From: Candidatus Accumulibacter affinis
GTDB lineage: Bacteria > Pseudomonadota > Gammaproteobacteria > Burkholderiales > Rhodocyclaceae
NCBI GenBank assembly: GCA_016713625.1
Contig: JADJOT010000009.1
Location: 248,001-312,000, forward strand
DNA length: 64,000 nucleotides
Direction: 5' to 3'
A program made the translations under genes and the position numbers. Positions 53,523 through 61,879 of the stretch are shown piece after piece. The first letter of the stretch is position 1; each line of letters opens with the position of its first letter. Below the pieces are notes generated by a model. It searched no databases. It saw nothing but the letters and a program-made list of their open reading frames with translations, and was not told the DNA's origin.

Positions 53523-53806
53523 GCAGCAGCACCCGGATTGCAGAAGCCCCAGTGTAACCACGGATCTGACCGCTATCCCACAGCCGAGTTGCCGCGACTC
53601 TACACCCGAGGTCTGCCGGCCGGCGTCGGGGACCGGGAAAGGACTCGCCGCAGCCTTGCCCGACCTGCTGGGCCGCGGGCTGACCTTCGTCAAGCTGTCA
53701 CAGGCGGCCGGGTTGCAGCCGGTCCGCGACGGCAGGGCCGCGCCGTGAGGATCGATCTCGTGGCCGACCCCGACGACGCGTTGCGGGGCGCGCCATCGCC
53801 GCACCG
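53523..53806 (+). other. Region after hslO, no intact gene
   Basis: About 280 bases before the AmpG remnant. A + frame contains GLAAALPDLLGRGLTFVKLS, which may be a fragment of a lost gene, but no start, stop or family can be supported. Confidence 0.35.
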
Positions 53807-54420
53807 TTGCTCGCGTTCAACGAGGCGCTGGCCGGTCTGCCCTACACCTTCAAGTTCATCTGGGCGCCGTTGATGGACCGCTTCGACCTGGCGGGCCGCT
53901 GGCGCCGCCGCGGCTGGATGGTGCTGACGCAACTGACGCTGGCGGTGGCGTTGTTTGCGCTGGCCGCCACCTCGCCGCGCGAGTCGCTGCGGGCCTTCGC
54001 CCTGCTGGCGCTGACGGTGGCCTTCCTGTCGGCGTCGCAGGACGTCGTGGTGGACGCCTACCGCACCGACGTGCTGCTTGGCCGTCGAGCGCGGTCTGGG
54101 CGCGTCGCTGGCGGTTATGGGCTATCGCATGGCAATGATCGTCTCGGGCGGCATGGGCATGGCAGCGCACGTGGCCTTCCAGATGAGCCTGTGCCAGCAG
54201 CGCTTTACCGCCCACGCAGTACGCGCTGCTATCGGCGTTCGGCGCAGTCGGCCGGGTGTGGGTGGGGCCAATGGCCGGCGTGACGGCCGAGAGCATCGGC
54301 TGGCCTGGCCTCTTCGTGCTCTCCACCTGGCTGGCGGTGCCGGCCCTGCTCCTGTTGCTATGGCTGCGCCGCGCCATCGAGGCGCTCGATGCTCCGCCGC
54401 CGGGCGCCGCTTCGGATTGA
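53807..54420 (+). pseudogene. AmpG-like MFS permease remnant
   Basis: Three pieces in changing frames. The first, 53807-54081, reads LAGLPYTFKFIWAPLMDRFDL and FLSASQDVVVDAYRTDVL, clear AmpG. The second, about 54078-54170, reads ERGLGASLAVMGYRMAMIVSGG. The third, about 54215-54420, reads QYALLSAFGAVGRVWVGPMAG and ends PPPGAASD. The N-terminus and the middle third are gone. AmpG imports anhydro-muropeptides; this copy cannot. Confidence 0.75.
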
Positions 54421-54424
54421 TTGA

Positions 54425-54560
54425 AGCTCGTTGAGTTTCTGCAGTTTCGACTTGCCGCCGGTAGCATCGCTGGCGCAAAGACACCTCGAAGCGGCGGGGA
54501 TGGCCGGGCGCATCAAGGCTGTCTTCGGCGACTTCTTCAAGGAGCGAGGAGAAACCTCAT
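54425..54560 (+). pseudogene. Fragment of a SAM-dependent methyltransferase
   Basis: One frame reads FDLPPVASLAQRHLEAAGMAG and RIKAVFGDFFKE, the second half of the SAM-binding domain of acetylserotonin-type O-methyltransferases. Only about 40 codons remain, directly after the AmpG remnant. The rest of the gene is absent. Confidence 0.55.
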
Positions 54561-54611
54561 GGCTCAGGATCTGGGGGGCGTGCCCGCCTCGTCGATGCAG
54601 AGGACCCGTGC

Positions 54612-54791
54612 TCAGTGGCGGGCGTAGCCCTCGATCGGCGGAAACTGGGCGGCGTAGCGCGTGATCCATTCCAGCGCTGCGCTGTCACCGTCAAGCCAGC
54701 GCCCTTCGCTACGCAACACGTCGTCGCGATAACGTTCGATAAGTTGCACCTGCGCTACCATGCGCTCGGCAAACGGGTCATTGAGGTCCAT
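54612..54791 (-). CDS. Small conserved-looking protein, 59 residues
   Basis: ATG at 54791, stop at 54612. It begins MDLNDPFAERMVAQVQLIER and ends AAQFPPIEGYARH, a compact charged helical protein with no Cys. A GGGAG site lies about 13 bases upstream. Clean codon use and a sensible sequence suggest a real gene although the neighbours on the other strand are remnants. No function known. Confidence 0.55.
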   Translation of the reverse strand: MDLNDPFAERMVAQVQLIERYRDDVLRSEGRWLDGDSAALEWITRYAAQFPPIEGYARH

Positions 54792-54971
54792 GTGACGCAG
54801 ACTCCCTGAGGGTGACTACAGGCTGCTGAAGCAAGAGCTGTGCCGCATGGCGATGCTGACGCTAAATCAGGAGCTTGCCTGAAGGTCCGGGAAGGCCGGC
54901 AGTCGCGGTGTAAAGATTGTCGACAGTCAACCGGAGAAAAGAGGCACGGCTCGAATCGCCGATGCCAGGCT

Positions 54972-55781
54972 TCAAGCTGCCAGCCCCGGCGTGCGATGGC
55001 TGTCGATTACCTGTAGCAGTTGCGCGAAGACCTTCGGAGTGCCCGCCACCAGGTTGCCCGTTTGCAGGTAGTTTTCGTTGCCAGCGAGGTCGCTGACCAG
55101 GCCGCCGGCTTCGGAAATCAGCAGCGCGCCACCGGCGATGTCCCACGGCGACAGGCCGAACTCCCAAAAGCCGTCGAAACGACCACAGGCGACGTAGGCG
55201 AGATCGAGGGCGGCGGCGCCGGGGCGGCGGATGCCGGCGGTCTTGCGCGCCAGTTCCTTGAAGATCGCCAGATAGGCGTCGATGTGATCGTAGATGCGGT
55301 AAGGGAAGCCCGTGCCGATCAAGGCTTCGTCGAGCCGGAGGCACTTGCTGACGCGGATGCGGCGTTCGTTGAGGAAGGCGCCGCCGCCCTTGCTGGCGGT
55401 AAACATCTCGTTGTGCACCGTGTCGAAGACCACTGACTGGGTGATCTGGCCGCGGTGTGCGAGCGCGATCGACACCGCGTACTGCGGAAAGCCGTGAATG
55501 AAGTTGGTGGTGCCGTCGAGCGGGTCGATGATCCACTGATACTCGCTGCCGCTGGCGCTGCCGGCGGTCTGCCCCGACTCTTCTGCTAGAATGCCGTACT
55601 CCGGATAGGCCTCGCGCAGCACCTCGATGATCGCCGCCTCGGCGGCTCGGTCCACTTCGGTGACGAAGTCGCTCTGCCGCTTGGTGGTGACCTGCAGGTG
55701 CTCAAGATCCAGTGAGGCACGATTGATGATCTGGCTGGCGCGGCGCGCCGCCTTGATGAGGATGTTGAGAGCTGGATGCAT
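54972..55781 (-). CDS. suhB: Inositol monophosphatase family protein SuhB
   Basis: 269 residues. Metal-binding motifs are complete: GILAEESGQ, IDPLDGTTNFIHGFP and SPWDIAGGALLISEAGG. MHPALNILIKAARRASQII is the usual SuhB start. Besides hydrolysing myo-inositol phosphates, SuhB acts as a factor in rRNA transcription antitermination. It is divergent from trmJ with a 65-base gap, as often seen in proteobacteria. Confidence 0.95.
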   Translation of the reverse strand: MHPALNILIKAARRASQIINRASLDLEHLQVTTKRQSDFVTEVDRAAEAAIIEVLREAYPEYGILAEESGQTAGSASGSEYQWIIDPLDGTTNFIHGFPQYAVSIALAHRGQITQSVVFDTVHNEMFTASKGGGAFLNERRIRVSKCLRLDEALIGTGFPYRIYDHIDAYLAIFKELARKTAGIRRPGAAALDLAYVACGRFDGFWEFGLSPWDIAGGALLISEAGGLVSDLAGNENYLQTGNLVAGTPKVFAQLLQVIDSHRTPGLAA

Positions 55782-55846
55782 GGCTTTGGCAGAACCCGAC
55801 GGGCGGCTGTGGCCGCTCGATTGCTGTAAAGGAGCCCGATTCTAAT

Positions 55847-56623
55847 ATGAACCGGCCTGCAGGGTCGCAAACTTCGGGCTCGCCACTCGCCCGCGTCCGC
55901 GTCGTCCTCTCGCACACCAGTCATCCGGGTAACCTCGGCGCGGCTGCGCGGGCAATGAAGACGATGGGCCTGTCACGTCTCGTGCTGGTCAATCCGAAGC
56001 GCTTCCCCGACGACGAGGCGGTGGCGCGCGCGGCCGGTGCCGAAGACATTCTGGCGCAGGCTGAGGTGTGCTGCAGCCTCGACGCGGCTCTCGCCGACTG
56101 CGCGTTTGCTTGCGCGGTTTCGGCGCGGCATCGCAATCTCGGGCCGCCGGCGCTGTCGGCGCGACTGGCTGCCAGCGAGATGCTGGCGCGGGCCGGCGAG
56201 GGCGAGGTGGCGCTGTTGTTCGGCAATGAGACCGCCGGGCTGTCGAACGCCGAAGTGCAGCGCTGCCAGCGTACCGTCTTCATTCCCGCGAACCCCGATT
56301 ACAGCTCGTTGAACCTGGCTGCAGCGGTGCAGCTGCTGTGTTACGAACTGCGTCTGGCGGCATTTGCTGGTTGCCCACCGCTGGTGACCAGAGCCGTACC
56401 GTTTGCGTCGCCGCCGGCGAGCCATCAGGAACAGCAGCTCTTCTACGAGCATCTCGAGCGCGTAATGGTGAGCAGTGGCTTTCTCGACCCACAACGGCCC
56501 CGGCGACTGCTGCCCAAGCTGCGTCGCCTGTTCGGACGTGCCGAACTCGAGCGCGACGAAATCAATATTCTGCGCGGCCTGCTGGATGCGCTCGAACGGC
56601 AGCTTTCCGGCCGGCGCCAATGA
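55847..56623 (+). CDS. trmJ: tRNA (cytidine/uridine-2'-O)-methyltransferase TrmJ
   Basis: 258 residues of the SpoU (SPOUT) family. Motifs: VVLSHTSHPGNLGAAARAMKT, ALLFGNETAGLSNAEV and FIPANPDYSSLNLAAAVQL, which form the knotted SAM site. TrmJ 2'-O-methylates position 32 of several tRNAs. The helical C-terminal ~80 residues match the TrmJ extension. Divergent from suhB. Confidence 0.9.
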   Translation: MNRPAGSQTSGSPLARVRVVLSHTSHPGNLGAAARAMKTMGLSRLVLVNPKRFPDDEAVARAAGAEDILAQAEVCCSLDAALADCAFACAVSARHRNLGPPALSARLAASEMLARAGEGEVALLFGNETAGLSNAEVQRCQRTVFIPANPDYSSLNLAAAVQLLCYELRLAAFAGCPPLVTRAVPFASPPASHQEQQLFYEHLERVMVSSGFLDPQRPRRLLPKLRRLFGRAELERDEINILRGLLDALERQLSGRRQ

Positions 56624-56715
56624 ATCCGACGCGCACGGAATAGTGGATCGCCACTATCGGGTATTGTAAAATCACCGGCTTTCCGCAAGGACTCTCGCTC
56701 AAGGATGGTCGCTTC

Positions 56716-57468
56716 ATGTTCAGCCGTTTGCGCGAAGACATTCAGTCGGTATTTGCCCGTGACCCCGCTGCCCGCACCTTCTGGGAGGTGCTGACCTGTT
56801 ATCCGGGCGTGCATGCGATGGTTTTTCATCGTCTTGCGCACTGGTTGTGGAGCCACCGCCTGCGCTGGCTGGGCCGCGCCGTTTCGCATCTCGGGCGCTT
56901 CTTCACCGGCATAGAGATCCATCCGGGGGTGGTCATCGGACGGCGCTTGCTCATCGATCACGGGATGGGTGTGGTGATCGGCGAGACGGCGGTGATCGGT
57001 GACGATGTCACGCTCTACCAGGGGGTCACCCTTGGTGGCACCTCGTGGAACAAGGGGCGGCGGCATCCGACGCTGGGGGATGGCGTGGTGATCGGTGCCG
57101 GTGCGAAGGTGCTGGGGCCGATCACCGTGGGTGCCTCGGCGAAGGTTGGATCGAATGCGGTGGTCGTCAAGGATGTGCCGGCGGGAGCGACCGCGGTCGG
57201 CAATCCGGCACGCATCATCGACAGCGCGCAGGCCAGGAAGCGCGAGGAGATGGCCGGCCAGTTGGGGTTTTCGGCTTATGCCCTGGCGGGCGATCAGGAT
57301 GACCCGCTGGCCAAGGCGATTCATGGACTTCTCGACCATGCGGTCGAGGTAGACCGGCGCTTTCAGTTGCTGCTCAAAAAACTTGACGAGGCCGGCGTCG
57401 AGGTCGTGGGCGAGCTGGTCAGTGCTGACCAGTTCGATCCCCAATACCTGAGTAAAATAGTTGACTAA
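56716..57468 (+). CDS. cysE: Serine O-acetyltransferase CysE
   Basis: 250 residues. The N-terminal MFSRLREDIQSVFARDPAAR is followed by a left-handed beta helix with HPGVVIGRRLLIDHGMGVVIG and GVTLGGTSWNKGRRHPTLGDG, catalytic His residues included. It makes O-acetylserine for cysteine synthesis. It ends at 57468, inside the -35 region of the iscR promoter, so cysteine supply and cluster assembly genes are tightly placed. Confidence 0.95.
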   Translation: MFSRLREDIQSVFARDPAARTFWEVLTCYPGVHAMVFHRLAHWLWSHRLRWLGRAVSHLGRFFTGIEIHPGVVIGRRLLIDHGMGVVIGETAVIGDDVTLYQGVTLGGTSWNKGRRHPTLGDGVVIGAGAKVLGPITVGASAKVGSNAVVVKDVPAGATAVGNPARIIDSAQARKREEMAGQLGFSAYALAGDQDDPLAKAIHGLLDHAVEVDRRFQLLLKKLDEAGVEVVGELVSADQFDPQYLSKIVD

Positions 57469-57510
57469 ATTTCAAGCAGTCACTATAGTGTACCAATCTA
57501 ATCAACTATT
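57456..57510 (+). promoter_or_regulatory. Inverted repeat flanking the isc promoter
   Basis: AATAGTTGA (57456-57464) and TCAACTATT (57502-57510) are a perfect 9-base inverted repeat on either side of the promoter. The left arm with its flank, ATAGTTGACTAAAT, agrees with the left half of the IscR type 1 site. Autoregulation by IscR is expected; the wide arm spacing is unusual. Confidence 0.6.
57461..57489 (+). promoter_or_regulatory. Promoter of the isc operon
   Basis: TTGACT (57461-57466), a 17-base spacer and TATAGT (57484-57489) form a near-consensus sigma-70 promoter about 36 bases ahead of the iscR ATG. The -35 overlaps the cysE stop. Confidence 0.8.
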
Positions 57511-57525
57511 ACGCGTGGAGGATGT

Positions 57526-58017
57526 ATGCGACTAACCACCAAAGGACGTTTCGCGGTGACCGCGATGATCGATCTGGCGCTGCGCTGCAGCGATGGTCCG
57601 GTATCGTTGGCCGGCATCAGTGAGCGTCAGAAGATATCCCTTTCCTATCTGGAGCAGTTGTTTGGCAAGCTGCGCCGTTACGGTCTCGTCGAAAGCGTCC
57701 GCGGCCCGGGCGGTGGCTACTGTCTGGCGCGGTCCACCGGCGAGATGACGGTCAGCGACATCATTCGCGCCGTCGATGAGCCGCTCGACGCCACCCAGTG
57801 CGGTGGCCGGGAGAATTGCCGCGATGACGAACGCTGCATGACCCACGAGCTGTGGTCGACCTTGAACGACAAGATGTATGAGTTCCTGAATTCGGTAACC
57901 CTGGCCGCCCTGGTTGAGCAACAGCTCAGCAAGACCGGTGGCCAGGTCGTTGTCCTGCGGGATGCGCGGCGCAGCCGACCGCGGGCGCGCGCGAAGGCCG
58001 TTTCTCTTGGCGGCTGA
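57526..58017 (+). CDS. iscR: Iron-sulfur cluster regulator IscR
   Basis: 163 residues of the Rrf2 family. MRLTTKGRFAVTAMIDLALR and the helix-turn-helix ISLSYLEQLFGKLRRYGLV are standard. The [2Fe-2S] ligands are the three Cys in CGGRENCRDDERC. GGAGG ribosome site. It senses cluster supply and represses this operon when holo. The basic C-terminal tail (RRSRPRARAKA) is typical of betaproteobacteria. Confidence 0.97.
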   Translation: MRLTTKGRFAVTAMIDLALRCSDGPVSLAGISERQKISLSYLEQLFGKLRRYGLVESVRGPGGGYCLARSTGEMTVSDIIRAVDEPLDATQCGGRENCRDDERCMTHELWSTLNDKMYEFLNSVTLAALVEQQLSKTGGQVVVLRDARRSRPRARAKAVSLGG

Positions 58018-58031
58018 GCGTCTCCTCTGCC

Positions 58032-59189
58032 ATGTTTGCTCCCGTTTATCTCGACCATAACGCCACCACACCGATCGATCCAGTGGTGCTCGAGGCGATG
58101 CTGCCCTATCTGGGGGAGCAGTTCGGCAATGCCTCCAGTCGGCACGAGTATGGTCGGGCGGCGCGACGAGCTATCGACCAGGCGCGCAGCCAGGTCGCCA
58201 TGGCCGTCGGCGCACATGCCAGCGAAGTAGTGTTTACCAGTGGTGGTTCCGAAGCCAACAATCTGTTCATCAAAGGTGCTGCCGGGTGCATGCGGCCGGG
58301 CCTGCTGGCGGTGAGTGCCGTTGAGCACCCGTGCGTGATCAAGCCTGCCGAACAGCTGAGCAAGCGTGGCTGGGAGCTCGCGAAGCTGCCGGTCGATGGC
58401 GAGGGCTGTGTCGATGCAGGGAACTTCGCGGCGGTGATGGCCCGCAAGCCGAGAATCGTTTCGGTGATGCTGGCCAACAACGAGACTGGCGTGCTGCAGG
58501 ATATCGAAACGCTCGCCGAACGAGCACGCCGCAGCGGTGCCTGGTTGCATACCGACGCGGTACAGGCGGTGGGCAAGGTGGCGGTCGATTTCCGTCGTCT
58601 CAATGCCGCCGGGGTGCATGCACTGACCTTGTCGGCGCACAAGATCGGCGGTCCGAAGGGGGCTGCCGCGCTGATTCTCGACAAGCGGGTCGAACTCGAA
58701 CCGCTGATCGCCGGCGGTGGTCACGAACGCGGATTACGTTCGGGAACCGAGAACGTCGCGGCGATCGTCGGCTTCGGCGTCGCCTGTGAGTTGGCGGTAC
58801 AGCGCCAGGCGGCTCTGGCGCAGAGCGTGCTGGCGCTGCGCAGGCGGCTCGAAGCTGGTCTGCGCGAACTCGGCGCGACGCTTTTTGGCCAGGGAGCGAA
58901 ACGCTTGCCGAACACGGTTTGTTTCGCGTTTCCCGAACTTGATGGCGAAACGCTGGTCGGACACCTAGACCGCGCAGGCTACGCGGTGGCTAGCGGCGCT
59001 GCCTGTTCGAGCGCCAACCCGGAGCCCTCGCATGTCCTGCGGGCGATGGGCGTTGATCCCGAACTGGCCCGCGGCGCGGTGCGTGTCAGCCTCGGTAGCG
59101 GCAATAGCGAAGACCAGCTGGCCGCTTTCCTGAATACGCTGCAGGCGACCGTCGCCCGGCTGCAGCGGCTGACCGCGATGGCCGTTTGA
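58032..59189 (+). CDS. Cysteine desulfurase, NifS/IscS type (first of two)
   Basis: 385 residues. MFAPVYLDHNATTPIDPVVLEAM, PLP-binding Lys in LSAHKIGGPKG, and active-site Cys in ASGAACSSANPEPSHVL. A complete class I (group I) desulfurase, clearly diverged from the IscS that follows. It starts 14 bases after iscR. Two desulfurases in one isc operon is not the standard layout; this one may serve other acceptors (inference). Confidence 0.9.
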   Translation: MFAPVYLDHNATTPIDPVVLEAMLPYLGEQFGNASSRHEYGRAARRAIDQARSQVAMAVGAHASEVVFTSGGSEANNLFIKGAAGCMRPGLLAVSAVEHPCVIKPAEQLSKRGWELAKLPVDGEGCVDAGNFAAVMARKPRIVSVMLANNETGVLQDIETLAERARRSGAWLHTDAVQAVGKVAVDFRRLNAAGVHALTLSAHKIGGPKGAAALILDKRVELEPLIAGGGHERGLRSGTENVAAIVGFGVACELAVQRQAALAQSVLALRRRLEAGLRELGATLFGQGAKRLPNTVCFAFPELDGETLVGHLDRAGYAVASGAACSSANPEPSHVLRAMGVDPELARGAVRVSLGSGNSEDQLAAFLNTLQATVARLQRLTAMAV

Positions 59190-59239
59190 GGCGTCGAAGA
59201 GCACATTTACCTGAACATGTACACCCCGGAGCAAGAGCA

Positions 59240-60451
59240 ATGCTGAAACTTCCCATCTATCTCGACTATTCCGCAACCACGCCGCTCGATCCGCGCGCGG
59301 CCGCGAAGATGATCCCTTATCTGGTCGAGAAATTCGGTAACCCGGCCTCGCGCTCGCATTCCTTCGGTTGGGAGGCGGAAGCCGCAGTCGAGGAAGCGCG
59401 TGAAGAGGTCGCCAGACTGGTCAATGCCGACCCCAAGGAAATCGTCTGGACGTCGGGCGCGACCGAGTCGAACAATCTGGCCCTCAAGGGAGCGGCGCAG
59501 TTCTACTCGGGCAAGGGCAAGCACCTGATCACGCTCAAGACAGAACACAAGGCGGTGCTCGACACCTGCCGGGAACTCGAACGGCAGGGGTTTGAAGTCA
59601 GTTATCTTGACGTCCGCGACGATGGCCTGCTCGACCTCGAGGTGTTCAAGGCGGCGCTGCGTCCGGACACCATCGTGGTGTCGGTGATGCTGGTCAATAA
59701 CGAGATCGGCGTCATTCAGCCGATCAGCGAAATCGGCGAGATCTGCCGCGACCGGGGAATCATCTTGCACGTCGATGCGGCGCAGGCAACGGGCAAGGTG
59801 GCGATTGATCTGCGCGCGCTGAAAGTTGATCTGATGAGCTTTTCGGCGCACAAGACCTACGGCCCAAAAGGGATCGGCGCCCTCTACGTGCGGCGCAAAC
59901 CACGCGTTCGCCTGACCGCGCAGATGCACGGCGGCGGCCACGAGCGGGGTTTCCGTTCGGGCACCCTGCCGACCCATCAAATTGTCGGCATGGGTGAGGC
60001 TTTCCGTCTTGCGCGCCTGGAGATGGGTGCCGAGAACGAGCGCATCCGCATGCTGCGCGATCGCCTGCTCAGGGGTCTGTCGGACATCGAGCAGGTGTTT
60101 GTGAATGGCGACATGGAACGGCGGGTGCCGCACAACCTGAACATCAGCTTCGCCTACGTCGAGGGCGAATCCTTGCTGATGGCGATCAAGGACCTCGCGG
60201 TATCGTCTGGGTCGGCGTGTACATCGGCTTCGCTCGAGCCGTCGTACGTCCTGCGCGCCCTCGGTCGCGAGGACGAACTGGCGCACAGCTCGATCCGCTT
60301 TACGCTCGGCCGCTTTACCAGCGAGGAAGACATCGACTACACGATCAAGCTGTTGCACGACAAGATTGGCAGGTTGCGCGAACTGTCGCCACTGTGGGAA
60401 ATGGTGCAGGATGGCGTCGACCTGAGTACGGTCCAGTGGGCCGCCCATTGA
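59240..60451 (+). CDS. iscS: Cysteine desulfurase IscS
   Basis: 403 residues from ATG 59240 (an ATG 18 codons earlier is not protein-like). LDYSATTPLDPRAAAKM, Lys in FSAHKTYGPKGIGAL, active Cys in SSGSACTSASLEPSYVL, and the C-terminal ELSPLWEM typical of true IscS, which binds IscU. It donates sulfur to cluster assembly. IscU follows by 23 bases. Confidence 0.95.
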   Translation: MLKLPIYLDYSATTPLDPRAAAKMIPYLVEKFGNPASRSHSFGWEAEAAVEEAREEVARLVNADPKEIVWTSGATESNNLALKGAAQFYSGKGKHLITLKTEHKAVLDTCRELERQGFEVSYLDVRDDGLLDLEVFKAALRPDTIVVSVMLVNNEIGVIQPISEIGEICRDRGIILHVDAAQATGKVAIDLRALKVDLMSFSAHKTYGPKGIGALYVRRKPRVRLTAQMHGGGHERGFRSGTLPTHQIVGMGEAFRLARLEMGAENERIRMLRDRLLRGLSDIEQVFVNGDMERRVPHNLNISFAYVEGESLLMAIKDLAVSSGSACTSASLEPSYVLRALGREDELAHSSIRFTLGRFTSEEDIDYTIKLLHDKIGRLRELSPLWEMVQDGVDLSTVQWAAH

Positions 60452-60474
60452 TGAAGGTTTGAAGGAGAAACAGC

Positions 60475-60870
60475 ATGGCATACAGTATCAAGGTTCTGGA
60501 TCACTACGAGAATCCACGCAATGTCGGTTCCTTTGGCAAGGAAGAGGAGGGTGTCGCCACCGGTATGGTCGGCGCGCCCGCCTGCGGTGACGTGATGAAG
60601 CTGCAGATCAAGGTGGGCAAGGGTGGCGTCATCGAAGACGCCAAGTTCAAGACCTACGGCTGCGGATCGGCGATCGCTTCGTCTTCGCTGGTGACCGAGT
60701 GGGTCAAGGGCAAGACCATCGATCAGGCGCTGGAGATCAAGAACACGCAGATCGCCGATGAACTGGCGCTGCCGCCGGTAAAAATACACTGCTCGATTCT
60801 CGCGGAAGACGCGATCAAGGCGGCCGTGGCCGATTACAAGAAAAAGCACAGCGACCCGGTGTTGGCTTGA
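60475..60870 (+). CDS. iscU: Iron-sulfur cluster scaffold IscU
   Basis: 131 residues. The three cluster Cys lie in GAPACGDVMKL, YGCGSAIASSS and LPPVKIHCSIL. The LPPVK motif is the HscA recognition site, in keeping with hscBA downstream. Full length. A GGAGAA site precedes the ATG. Confidence 0.97.
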   Translation: MAYSIKVLDHYENPRNVGSFGKEEEGVATGMVGAPACGDVMKLQIKVGKGGVIEDAKFKTYGCGSAIASSSLVTEWVKGKTIDQALEIKNTQIADELALPPVKIHCSILAEDAIKAAVADYKKKHSDPVLA

Positions 60871-60898
60871 CCGATCGCTACAGCAGGAGGTTTTTTGC

Positions 60899-61222
60899 AT
60901 GGCAGTGACGCTTTCTGAACGGGCAGCCAGCCACGTCTCCAACTATATGGTCAAGCGCGGCAAGGGCATCGGCTTGCGCCTCGGGGTACGCACCAGCGGC
61001 TGCTCCGGGATGGCTTACAAGCTCGAGTTCGCCGATGTCGCACACCCGGACGACATCGAGTTTGAATCGCATGGAGTCAAGGTTCTGATCGATGCGAAGA
61101 GCCTTCCCTATCTCGACGGCACCGAGCTGGATTACGCGCGCGAGGGTCTCAACGAAGGGTTCCGCTTCAACAACCCGAACGTCAAGGACGCTTGCGGCTG
61201 CGGCGAGAGTTTCAACGTGTGA
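60899..61222 (+). CDS. iscA: A-type cluster carrier IscA
   Basis: 107 residues. Cys ligands in TSGCSGMAYKLEF and the C-terminal ACGCGESF. It receives clusters from IscU and delivers them. An AGGAGG site 8 bases upstream of the ATG is strong. Confidence 0.95.
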   Translation: MAVTLSERAASHVSNYMVKRGKGIGLRLGVRTSGCSGMAYKLEFADVAHPDDIEFESHGVKVLIDAKSLPYLDGTELDYAREGLNEGFRFNNPNVKDACGCGESFNV

Positions 61223-61292
61223 TTGGTGGGGGAGCGACGGCTTGCTCGCTGCTCGCGACCCGACCTGACCGAAGCTCTGCCGCCGGGACAAA

Positions 61293-61820
61293 ATGGAATT
61301 CAACGCCGATCACTTCTCGCTGTTCGAGCTGCCCGCGACCTTCCGCCTGGACGCTGCGCTGCTCGACCGCCGTTATCTGGAAATGCAGTCGCGCGTGCAT
61401 CCCGACCGCTTTGCCAGTGCCGGAGAAGCCGAGCGTCGACTGTCGCTGCAGTGGGCAACACGGGTCAATGAAGCTTACCAGACGCTCAGGAAACCGCTGC
61501 CGCGAGCCAGGTATCTGCTGCAACTTGCGGCGCACGAACTCGGCAGCGAGAACAACGCCCTGATGCCACACGACTTTCTCGTCGAACAGATGGAATGGCG
61601 TGAGGCGGTTGGCGAAGCGCGGGTTGCCCGCGAACACCATGAACTCGAACACCTGCACCATCGCCTGCAGCGTGACATGCTTGAACGCTACGACGAAATC
61701 GCCATCCTGCTGGACGATCAGCACGATCTGGAACAGGCAGCCGACCGCGTGCGGCGGCTGATGTTCCTCGAGAAGCTGCTGAGCGAGATCGACGACGCGA
61801 TCGCCGTCAGCGAAGAGTAG
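61293..61820 (+). CDS. hscB: HscB co-chaperone
   Basis: 175 residues. MEFNADHFSLFELPATFRLD, J-domain HPDRF (the HPD motif) and the C-terminal IscU-binding helices (FLVEQMEWREAV). It presents IscU to HscA. Follows iscA by 70 bases. Confidence 0.95.
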   Translation: MEFNADHFSLFELPATFRLDAALLDRRYLEMQSRVHPDRFASAGEAERRLSLQWATRVNEAYQTLRKPLPRARYLLQLAAHELGSENNALMPHDFLVEQMEWREAVGEARVAREHHELEHLHHRLQRDMLERYDEIAILLDDQHDLEQAADRVRRLMFLEKLLSEIDDAIAVSEE

Positions 61821-61879
61821 CTCGCCAGCCGGGCAGCTCGCCGCACCACACCACCAGCAACACGTATCAGGACCTCTTC

